This document shows, piece after piece, positions 13,046-19,171 of a stretch of DNA of 19,171 nt. This DNA is from RUG472 sp045224495. GTDB lineage: Bacteria; Bacillota; Clostridia; Christensenellales; CAG-138. Position numbers and translations under genes: made by a program. The notes under the pieces were generated by a model that was not told the origin of the DNA, ran no database searches, and worked only from the letters and a program-made list of their open reading frames with translations. The DNA is taken from the NCBI GenBank assembly GCA_045224495.1, contig JBGVAK010000098.1, positions 1-19,171 of the forward strand, written 5' to 3'. Position 1 is the stretch's first letter. Each line of letters opens with the position of its first letter.

Positions 13046-14892
13046 TCCGCCTTTTCGATGGCGTATCCCTTCTCGGCGCTGCCGGTGAGGGTGATGCGGA
13101 CGGTGTCGCCGTAGCAGCAGTCCAGGATATTGGTGGCCTGCTCCCCCGCCCCCTCCTCCGTGACGAACAGCTGGAAACGGACGGTGTCCCCCTCCAGGGG
13201 CGCCCAGCCGTCCCAGGGCGCTTGGTCCAGCTCGAAGAAGGTCTCCTGGCCCCGGGCGAAAGGGGTGCCGTCGGCGTTTACGGTGGTGCCGGCGCTGTGC
13301 TCACAGCCCTTCTCCCCGTACCAGCAGGCCAGGGCTTCGAAGCCGTCGTCCGTGTCGATGCGGACATGGACCGTGGCGCGCCCCTTCCAATAAGGCTCCG
13401 AGACGGCCCGGGCCCGTAAGCCGGGCAGGCCGTGGGCGAGGGCGTCCAAGGCGGATCGCTGGCCGTGATAGCTTAAGAACCGCTTCGCTTCGTCCCCGTA
13501 TGTCGCATCCTCCACCAGCCGCGCGGCGGCGGGGGCGGCGGATTCCCCCAGGTCCCAGAAAACGGAGGTGTCCACGACGGCCAGGCGGCCTTGCTCATAG
13601 GCCCGGACGTTATACGCCGCGATGAGGGCGTTGGTGTCACAGAGGCACAGCAGACCGAAGAGACACACGAACAGGCCGCACAGGGCTTTCGTCATGTTCA
13701 GCTTCTTCCAATAGGCGCCTACCAGGGCCAGCAGGAAGGCTCCCACCAGCAGGGCCATGGCCCAGCTCGAGTACACCCGCTTGGGCGTCAGGCCGTAGGT
13801 CCGGACGTACAGGACCATCTTGGAGCAGGCCGTGGCCGCCAAAATGAGGCTGCACAGGCACAGAGCCGTCAGCAGGGCCCGGCGGACGCCCTCCCCCTGC
13901 CCCCGCTTGGTGAACAGGCTGATGAACAGGTACAGCGCCCCGTTGATGGCGCAGACGGCGCAGAGCTGGAAGAACCCCTCCCGGGCGTAGTCGGCGTAGG
14001 TGTAGCCTCCGGGCAGGACGCCGGTGAAGGCCGAGGTATAGAGAGGCAGCTGGCTGAAGAAGAATAGGCCGTAGATCAGCAGCAGGGGGATGAGCATAGC
14101 CGCGCTCACCACCAGGGGCATAAACCGGCGGCGGATGGAGAAGGCGTTCCAGCTCTCCCGGTCCAGCACCCGGCTCATAGCGTGGTCCCGGCTGGCCCGA
14201 AGGGTGCTCATGAGCAGGGTGGCCATGGCCACGGCCATAAGCAGGTACAGCAGCCGGCGAAAGACCGCCTCGGGCAAGCTCTCGGAGAATATGTCGTCGA
14301 GGAGCTTCGAGAAGGCGGCGTCGTACTGGAGGAGCTCCACCACCGCCAGCACCGGGACCAGGGCGAGTCCCAGGCCCAGCAGCACCATGAGGCCGGTCTT
14401 AAGATAGCTCCGTTTGCCGCCCGAGAAGGCGGCGGTGAAGAAGGCCGAGAGACGCGCGAAGGGCATGAGGACGTTGGCCTTGATGAATTCCGGCACGAAC
14501 ATGTCCCCCAGCTCATCCGCCCCGTTGCCCCCGGCGCAGTAGACCCCGTAGCCCCACAGGAGCACACTGAGCCACCGGGCGAAGAAGCGGACCGGACCGT
14601 TGTCGGTCAATAGGTGGCTGAGGAGGAAAACGAGGCCCACGGCCCAGACGCCCCAGGCCTGCCGGCCTGCCTGGAAGCGAAAGTGCCACGCCGTCAGGCC
14701 GTAGAGGACCAGGCCATAGACCAGGCCCAACAGGGGCCAGTTATGGATCTGAAACCGGCAGACGAGGTAGCCAAGAACCAGCAGCGCCACGGCCAGGACC
14801 CGATCCCGCATGGGTACGGGGGTCTTTTGGGGTATAGTCGGCTCCGGTGCGACCACGGGCTGCACCGCTTGGTTCATATTCAATTCTTCCAT
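13042..14892 (-). CDS. DUF4173-type (DUF4153-like) multi-pass membrane protein
   Basis: A 616-residue protein with about a dozen hydrophobic segments between residues 30 and 430 and a soluble C-terminal part of about 170 residues. GGYTYADYAREGFFQLCAVCAING near 298-321 is the recognisable DUF4173 core signature. The C-terminal part contains DGFEALACWYGEKG and several short beta-strand-like segments, presumably extracytoplasmic. Molecular function is unknown. The start is supported by AGAGGAAC nine bases upstream. It begins one base after the XRE regulator stop, so it is translated from the same message. Its TAA overlaps the Crp/Fnr TAG on the other strand (TTAG at 13042-13045), with no terminator between. 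Confidence 0.8.
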   Translation of the reverse strand: MEELNMNQAVQPVVAPEPTIPQKTPVPMRDRVLAVALLVLGYLVCRFQIHNWPLLGLVYGLVLYGLTAWHFRFQAGRQAWGVWAVGLVFLLSHLLTDNGPVRFFARWLSVLLWGYGVYCAGGNGADELGDMFVPEFIKANVLMPFARLSAFFTAAFSGGKRSYLKTGLMVLLGLGLALVPVLAVVELLQYDAAFSKLLDDIFSESLPEAVFRRLLYLLMAVAMATLLMSTLRASRDHAMSRVLDRESWNAFSIRRRFMPLVVSAAMLIPLLLIYGLFFFSQLPLYTSAFTGVLPGGYTYADYAREGFFQLCAVCAINGALYLFISLFTKRGQGEGVRRALLTALCLCSLILAATACSKMVLYVRTYGLTPKRVYSSWAMALLVGAFLLALVGAYWKKLNMTKALCGLFVCLFGLLCLCDTNALIAAYNVRAYEQGRLAVVDTSVFWDLGESAAPAAARLVEDATYGDEAKRFLSYHGQRSALDALAHGLPGLRARAVSEPYWKGRATVHVRIDTDDGFEALACWYGEKGCEHSAGTTVNADGTPFARGQETFFELDQAPWDGWAPLEGDTVRFQLFVTEEGAGEQATNILDCCYGDTVRITLTGSAEKGYAIEKAD

Positions 14893-14893
14893 T

Positions 14894-15100
14894 TTATTGT
14901 TCCTCTCTGTATTCCAGAATATCGCCTACGGAGCAGTGCAGCTCCCGGCAGATGGCGTCCAGGGTGGAGAAGCGGACGGCCTTGGCCTTGTTGTTCTTCA
15001 GGATGGACAGGTTGGCCACCGTGATGCCCACCCGGTCCGAAAGCTCGTTGAGGCTCATGCGGCGCTTGGCCATCATGACGTCCAGGTTCACTTCGATCAT
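14894..15100 (-). CDS. Small XRE/Cro-C1 family regulator (YozG-like)
   Basis: A 68-residue helix-turn-helix protein, essentially the DNA-binding domain alone: MSLNELSDRVGITVANLSILKNNKAKAVRFSTLDAICREL covers the five-helix fold. Small regulators of this kind are typically paired with DUF2975 membrane proteins, as in the yoaS-yozG arrangement of B. subtilis. Start ATG 15098-15100 follows GAGGGAGGGC. It begins 14 bases after the DUF2975 stop and ends one base before the DUF4173 start. It probably regulates its own operon. Confidence 0.88.
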   Translation of the reverse strand: MIEVNLDVMMAKRRMSLNELSDRVGITVANLSILKNNKAKAVRFSTLDAICRELHCSVGDILEYREEQ

Positions 15101-15114
15101 GGCGCTGCCCTCCC

Positions 15115-15561
15115 TCAGATGGTGAAGTCGTTCTCGGCCTTCAACGCCACGGCTTCCTCGATGACGTTCTTGACCACCCGCAGGACCAGGCCTAAGAAAC
15201 CGGCCACGAAGGCGAGAACAGGCATCATGTAGAAATAGAACACGCCGAGGAGCAGCAGCCCCGCCTCCAAAAAACAGCACCAGGAGATGGTCCTAAGGCA
15301 GGAGACGGCCCTATCCGTGAACACCTGGCGCCCTTTCACCAGCAGCAGAAGCCTGACGAGAAAGCCGTCGGCCAGAGCTATCGGGACAAGGCAGAGGTAG
15401 ATGAGGATTACCAGCTTCACGGGCATCGTTTCCCCGTACAGACCGCCATGGGCCGGCAGATAGACGGGCAGCAGCACACCGAGGCCGATGAGGCCCAGAA
15501 AGCCGATCCCGCAGCAGATGAGGGACAGGGTCACGGAAGCATTTTTGCTGATCTTGGGCAT
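15115..15561 (-). CDS. DUF2975 membrane protein (YoaS-like)
   Basis: A 148-residue protein with four membrane segments (about 10-32, 50-75, 95-115 and 118-135) and an ALKAENDFTI tail, typical of DUF2975 partners of small XRE regulators. It may act as a membrane sensor that controls the regulator; function is unproven. The start at 15561 is preferred over an upstream in-frame ATG at 15594. AAAGGAG sits nine bases before 15561, while the ATG at 15594 directly abuts the predicted -10 element and could be translated only from a leaderless message. Confidence 0.85.
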   Translation of the reverse strand: MPKISKNASVTLSLICCGIGFLGLIGLGVLLPVYLPAHGGLYGETMPVKLVILIYLCLVPIALADGFLVRLLLLVKGRQVFTDRAVSCLRTISWCCFLEAGLLLLGVFYFYMMPVLAFVAGFLGLVLRVVKNVIEEAVALKAENDFTI

Positions 15562-15594
15562 ATGGAAGGGCTCCTTTTGTCTTTCGTTGGACAT

Positions 15595-15623
15595 ACCATA
15601 CCACCTTTCACATCGTTTGTCAA
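15595..15623 (-). promoter_or_regulatory. Promoter of the DUF2975-XRE-DUF4173 operon
   Basis: Minus-strand consensus -35 TTGACA (15623-15618), 17-base spacer, -10 TATGGT (15600-15595). It decides the DUF2975 start, because the upstream ATG would lie at the transcription start itself. Confidence 0.8.
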
Positions 15624-15628
15624 TCTAA

Positions 15629-15649
15629 AATTATTGTTTATCAATAATT
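15629..15649. promoter_or_regulatory. AT-rich inverted repeat between divergent promoters
   Basis: AATTATTG and CAATAATT, a perfect 8-bp dyad with a 5-base spacer. It lies just upstream of the DUF2975 -35 and about 35 bases upstream of the acyl-CoA synthetase promoter. It is a candidate operator for the XRE protein or the Crp/Fnr protein. Confidence 0.5.
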
Positions 15650-15681
15650 CTTTTCTGTTTATCGGAAATAAACTTTCCCTC

Positions 15682-15715
15682 TTGTGTTTGGCGGGAAAGA
15701 GTGATACTATATATT
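15682..15715 (+). promoter_or_regulatory. Probable promoter of the acyl-CoA synthetase gene
   Basis: Two overlapping readings have ideal spacing: TTGTGT (15682) -17- TACTAT (15705), or TTTGGC (15687) -17- TATATT (15710). Either gives a leader of about 25 bases. Confidence 0.5.
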
Positions 15716-15742
15716 AAATTTCGTCACCAAAGGAAACAGACT

Positions 15743-17380
15743 ATGGAATTGATAACGGAAGCACTGGAAAAGAACGCCAAATTCTTCCCCAACGAGGTGG
15801 CCCTGGTGGAGATCAACCCCGCCGCCCGCCCCGCCGCGGAGATGACCTGGCGAGAGTATACCCTGATCGAGACCAGCCCCGAGGGCCGCTATCGCCGGGA
15901 CATGACCTGGCGGGAGTTCGACACCAAGGCCAACCGGTTCGCCAATCTCTTGCTCACCCGGAACGTGAAGAAGGGGGACAAGGTAGGCATTTTGCTTATG
16001 AACGGCCTCGAGTGGCTGCCCATCTACTTCGGGACCCTGAAGACCGGCGCCCTGGCCGTGCCCATGAACTACCGGTACACCGACGAGGAGATCGCCTACT
16101 GCGCAGACCTCGCTGAAGTGAGCGTGCTGGTGTTCGGGCCGGAGTTCACGGAGCGGGTGGCCTCCGCCCTGCCCCGGCTCCCCAAGGTGAAGACCCTGTT
16201 CTACGTGGGGCAGGACGTGCCTGCCTTCGCGGACAGCTACGACAGGCTGGTGGAGTTCTGCTCCAGCCGTGCCCCCGCCGTGGAGCTTACGGAGGACGAT
16301 AACGCAGCCATCTACTTCTCCTCCGGCACCACGGGCTTCCCCAAAGCCATTTTGCACGCCCACCGGGCCCTGATGCACGCAGCTATCTGCGAGCAGAAGC
16401 ACCATTTGCAGACCCATGACGACGTGTTCCTCTGCATCCCGCCCCTCTACCACACCGGCGCCAAGATGCACTGGTTCGGCAGCCTCCTTTCCGGCAGCCG
16501 GGCGGTGCTCCTGAGGGGCGTCCGCCCCGACTGGGTCCTCCAGACCGTCAGCGAGGAGAGGTGTACCATCGTTTGGCTGTTGGTGCCCTGGGTCCAGGAT
16601 ATCCTGGACGCTCTCGATTCCGGCGCGCTGAAGCTCAGCGACTACGAGCTCAGCCAGTGGCGGCTCATGCACATCGGCGCCCAGCCCGTGCCCCCCTCTC
16701 TGGTGCGGCGGTGGCTGAAGGTGTTCCCCAAGCACCAGTACGACGTGAACTACGGTCTTAGCGAGTCCATCGGCCCGGGCTGCGTCCATTTGGGCATGGA
16801 GAACCTGCACAAGCTGGGGGCCATCGGCAAGGCCGGCTACGGCTGGCAGATCCGGGTGGTCAACGATAAGAACGAGGACACCCAGCCCGAGGAGGTGGGC
16901 GAGCTGCTGGTGAAGGGCCCCGGCGTCATGAAGTGCTACTATCGGAACCCGGAGGCTACGAAGGAATCCCTTATGGGCGACTGGCTTCGGACCGGGGACA
17001 TGGCCAAGATGGACGCGGACGGGTTCGTGTATCTGGTGGACCGGAAGAAGGACGTGATCATCTCCGGCGGCGAGAACCTATACCCGGTGCAGATAGAGGA
17101 CTTTCTCCGCACCCACGACAAGATCAAGGACGTGGCGGTCATCGGGCTCCCCGACGAGCGGCTGGGCGAGATCGCGGCGGCCATCATCGAGGTGAAGGAC
17201 GGCGAATCCCTGACGGAAACCGAGGTGGACGACTTCTGCCTGGCCCTGCCCCGGTATAAGCGGCCCCGGAAGCTGATCTTCGCCAAAGTCCCCCGGAACC
17301 CCACCGGCAAGATCGAAAAGCCCTTGCTGCGGGAACGGTATGGGGCCACCAGATTGGTCGAAGCGCAGATGAACAGTTAA
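15743..17380 (+). CDS. Acyl-CoA synthetase / AMP-binding enzyme (ANL superfamily)
   Basis: A 545-residue cytoplasmic enzyme expected to activate a carboxylic acid as acyl-AMP and then acyl-CoA. Motifs in order: P-loop YFSSGTTGFPKA near 189-200; YGLSES near 336-341; GDWLRTGDMAKMDADGFVYLVDRKKDVIISGGENLYP near 412-448, including the hinge Asp and the Gly-Glu-Asn; and the catalytic lysine in PRNPTGKIEKPLL near 516-528. All key residues are present; the acid is unknown. The ATG at 15743 is chosen for AAAGGA nine bases upstream; a further in-frame ATG at 15701 lies in the promoter. A Met-Thr-Trp-Arg-Glu segment occurs twice near the N-terminus (34-38 and 54-58). Three hairpins follow the stop. Confidence 0.9.
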   Translation: MELITEALEKNAKFFPNEVALVEINPAARPAAEMTWREYTLIETSPEGRYRRDMTWREFDTKANRFANLLLTRNVKKGDKVGILLMNGLEWLPIYFGTLKTGALAVPMNYRYTDEEIAYCADLAEVSVLVFGPEFTERVASALPRLPKVKTLFYVGQDVPAFADSYDRLVEFCSSRAPAVELTEDDNAAIYFSSGTTGFPKAILHAHRALMHAAICEQKHHLQTHDDVFLCIPPLYHTGAKMHWFGSLLSGSRAVLLRGVRPDWVLQTVSEERCTIVWLLVPWVQDILDALDSGALKLSDYELSQWRLMHIGAQPVPPSLVRRWLKVFPKHQYDVNYGLSESIGPGCVHLGMENLHKLGAIGKAGYGWQIRVVNDKNEDTQPEEVGELLVKGPGVMKCYYRNPEATKESLMGDWLRTGDMAKMDADGFVYLVDRKKDVIISGGENLYPVQIEDFLRTHDKIKDVAVIGLPDERLGEIAAAIIEVKDGESLTETEVDDFCLALPRYKRPRKLIFAKVPRNPTGKIEKPLLRERYGATRLVEAQMNS

Positions 17381-17390
17381 GTTTTCTTTT

Positions 17391-17524
17391 GCCGCTTTTT
17401 CTCTTTAAGCTAAAGAGAAAAAGCGGCGCAAAAAGAGTAATGCAAGAAGGGGTAAAGCTTTCGTGCGAAAAGCAATACCCCTTCTTAAGTTCTTTTGGGC
17501 AGCTTTTCTTTCAAGAAAAGCTGC
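17391..17524. repeat. Three tandem hairpins between convergent genes
   Basis: Hairpin 1 (17391-17427): perfect 17-bp stem GCCGCTTTTTCTCTTTA / TAAAGAGAAAAAGCGGC, loop AGC. Hairpin 2 (17444-17486): outer stem AAGAAGGGGTA / TACCCCTTCTT with an inner GCTTTCG / CGAAAAGC stem (one bulge). Hairpin 3 (17499-17524): perfect 12-bp stem GCAGCTTTTCTT / AAGAAAAGCTGC, loop TC. None has a U-tract directly after it on either strand, so they are not textbook intrinsic terminators, though they may still stop or stabilise both transcripts. The cluster may be a dispersed non-coding repeat. Confidence 0.8.
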
Positions 17525-17544
17525 GAAGCTTTCAATCAATACCT

Positions 17545-18135
17545 CTATTCCGAAATACTTCTAAGCGATTCCCCCTTGAGCCATCTTAGAAGCTGGCGCG
17601 GCGTGGCAGGAAGCGGCACGGTCTGGAACTCCGTACGGCCGGGGACCATCTTGGTATCGTCGTCGCTGGTGGCCCAGGTGACGCGACCGAGGACCGGTGC
17701 GTCGCAGGCGGTCAGTTCCCCCTCCGGGAGCTCCGCGTGCTGGATCAGGATGGTCGCCTCATGGTTGTCGGAGATCCAGCGGCCGAAGTTGGTGGTAGGC
17801 GATCTCCAGAGCCAGCGGGTGACGCCGTTTTTCTCGCCGCCTCGCTTGAGATACCCGTTGTATACGTCCTGGGTGCAGCGCATGAGCCAGATCACGTGGT
17901 AGCCCGCCCGCTGGAAATGCTCGCACACGTCGAAGAAGCTTGCCTCCATGAGGAGCCCGTCCTGCAGCATCATGGCGAAGTGGTTCACCAGCACGTAGGC
18001 TTCGATGCTGATGCCGTCCACCGTCACCGGCACGTTCCGGCATTCCGGCGGTACCAGGCTCCGCCACCGGTCCTGCCAGTCCGCCGTGGAGGTCTGAACA
18101 TAGGGCGCCTTCTTCTTTTTCAGAAAATCGAACAT
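17545..18135 (-). CDS. Unrecognised 196-residue protein
   Basis: I do not recognise the family. The protein starts MFDFLKKKKAPYV, has no signal peptide or clear membrane segment, and is mixed alpha/beta. A core segment of about 47-84 (AYVLVNHFAMMLQDGLLMEASFFDVCEHFQRAGYHVIWLM) is the most conserved-looking. The GYHVIWLM strand after a helix loosely resembles CoiA-like or restriction-nuclease-like folds; this is weak and not a functional call. The second half is rich in Trp and Thr. The start has AAAGGAT upstream. It lies 18 bases after the carrier stop and is probably co-transcribed with it. Reading frame, ribosome site and codon use look like a real gene. Confidence 0.7.
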   Translation of the reverse strand: MFDFLKKKKAPYVQTSTADWQDRWRSLVPPECRNVPVTVDGISIEAYVLVNHFAMMLQDGLLMEASFFDVCEHFQRAGYHVIWLMRCTQDVYNGYLKRGGEKNGVTRWLWRSPTTNFGRWISDNHEATILIQHAELPEGELTACDAPVLGRVTWATSDDDTKMVPGRTEFQTVPLPATPRQLLRWLKGESLRSISE

Positions 18136-18153
18136 ACACGTATCCTTTCCCTG

Positions 18154-19171
18154 TCAATATCCCACCGCCAGGCCGAAGAGCAGCAGGCCCGCGGTAAGGA
18201 CCAGGTTCATGAGCTGGAATTTGCCGGAGTACCGCGCCCACTTCCCGTAGCTTGAATCCACGAGACCCAGGGAGATCAGGAGGCAGGGGTTGGTGGGATA
18301 GAACACGTTGCTGAACCCGTCCCCGAAGGCGAAGGCTAGGATGCAGAGCTGGCTGTTGACGCCGAAGACGGAAGCAAGGGGCACGATCAGGGGGATCAAC
18401 AGGAAGGCTTTGGCCGAGCCCGAAGGGATGAAGAAGTTCAAAACGAGGCAGATCGCATAGATGAACAGCACCAGGGCGGCCCGCGACATGTTCCCCGCCG
18501 CACCCACGGCCATGTGGAGGAGGCTGTCCAGTATCTTCCCCTCCACCAGGATGTACCGGATGGAGGCGGCCATGAGGATCATGAGCACCGACGGCGCGAT
18601 GGCCACAAGCCCCGATAGGAAGGATTTTAGTAGCCACTTCACGCCCTTGCCCGTGGCCAACACCGCCGCTACGCCCGCCACCAGGAACATGACTGCCACG
18701 ATGATCATGGTGAAGTCCCTAAGGGCGGGGATGAACCCGCTGGACAGGACCACGGTGATGCCCGCGCCCAGGATCAGAGCGAAGAGGAGCAGGCCCCGGT
18801 CCATGTGCTTGTCGGGCACGTGAGCCTCCGCCATTTTCTCAGAGGCGCGCTCCGGCAGCCGTTTGGCATGGAAGCGGACGAAGCCAAGGAGCAAGGCATA
18901 GATGCAGGCGAAGGACAGGAGCCTGAGCCAGACGCCGCTGAACATGGGGAGCCCTGCCAGGGTCTGAGCCACGCCGATGGTGAAGGGATTGGCCACGCCC
19001 GCCGCGAACCCGCACCCGGCAGCCAGGAGGCTCATAGCCACGCCCGTGAGCACGTCCCACCCAAGGCCCACGGCCAGGGACGTGACGATGGGCACCAGGG
19101 GCACCACCTCCTCGAAGGAGCCCACCAGGGAGCCCATGGCCATGAAGAACAGGATCAGCACCGCCATGAGC
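18154..19171 (-). CDS. YfcC/DcuC-family membrane carrier, 5' end cut by window
   Basis: A secondary transporter; 339 residues of about 450-500 are visible, with about nine hydrophobic segments. Family signatures are GCGFAAGVANPFTIGVAQTLAGLP early in the visible part, a FFIPSGSAKAFLLIPLIVPLASVFGV re-entrant-like segment, and GDGFSNVFYPTNPCLLISLGL near the C-terminus. YfcC relatives are annotated as C4-dicarboxylate, amino-acid or peptide-type carriers; the substrate here is unknown. The reading frame is open to the window edge, so the true start lies beyond 19171. The downstream neighbour (18135-17545) probably shares the transcript. Confidence 0.88.
   Translation of the reverse strand, partial: LMAVLILFFMAMGSLVGSFEEVVPLVPIVTSLAVGLGWDVLTGVAMSLLAAGCGFAAGVANPFTIGVAQTLAGLPMFSGVWLRLLSFACIYALLLGFVRFHAKRLPERASEKMAEAHVPDKHMDRGLLLFALILGAGITVVLSSGFIPALRDFTMIIVAVMFLVAGVAAVLATGKGVKWLLKSFLSGLVAIAPSVLMILMAASIRYILVEGKILDSLLHMAVGAAGNMSRAALVLFIYAICLVLNFFIPSGSAKAFLLIPLIVPLASVFGVNSQLCILAFAFGDGFSNVFYPTNPCLLISLGLVDSSYGKWARYSGKFQLMNLVLTAGLLLFGLAVGY

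Overview
The window comes from a high-GC, strongly Shine-Dalgarno-using anaerobic Firmicute. A gut Clostridia lineage of the Oscillospiraceae type is my inference, from AGGAGG-like ribosome sites, monoderm-style wall proteins, DUF2975/XRE and DUF4173 families, and a YfcC-type carrier. No rRNA, tRNA, CRISPR array or prophage is visible. Genes are tightly packed; no gene-free stretch exceeds about 190 bases.

Region 1-2706 (minus strand): a nucleoside phosphorylase and a DUF3267 membrane metalloprotease-like protein form a pair. Beyond them is histidine ammonia-lyase (hutH, 3' end outside the window) with its own promoter. Region 2795-6996 (plus strand): a five-gene operon encodes a FecCD-type permease, its ATPase, a SAM methyltransferase, a secreted binding protein and a THEP1-like P-loop NTPase. 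It starts from a good promoter followed by a 24-bp near-palindrome with the CGTTAT-N12-ATAACG layout I recall for the E. coli ModE operator. This suggests molybdate or tungstate import rather than iron import.

Region 7082-11713: cell-envelope genes. These are a membrane-anchored amidase-fold protein that has lost its zinc-binding histidines and carries an Ig-like domain, a SLOG (YpsA/DUF1273) protein, a YkuD L,D-transpeptidase lipoprotein, a small TSCPD protein and a 436-residue acyltransferase-3 membrane protein. Bidirectional terminators separate several of them.

Region 11734-13045: two promoters diverge from one shared, self-complementary -35 hexamer. One drives the acyltransferase. The other faces a compact 546-bp element in which a DUF559 endonuclease gene lies between inverted copies of a two-hairpin repeat. 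A solo copy of the repeat sits at 6999-7045. The right end of the element supplies the ribosome-binding site of a Crp/Fnr-family regulator. This nuclease-plus-hairpin unit is the best candidate for an under-described mobile system.

Region 13042-15623 (minus strand): a DUF2975 / XRE regulator / DUF4173 operon, convergent with the Crp/Fnr gene through interlocked stop codons. Region 15682-17380 (plus strand): an acyl-CoA synthetase of the ANL superfamily. It is followed by three strong tandem hairpins (17391-17524) that lack U-tracts. Region 17545-19171 (minus strand): a YfcC/DcuC-type carrier (5' end outside the window) and an unrecognised 196-residue protein.
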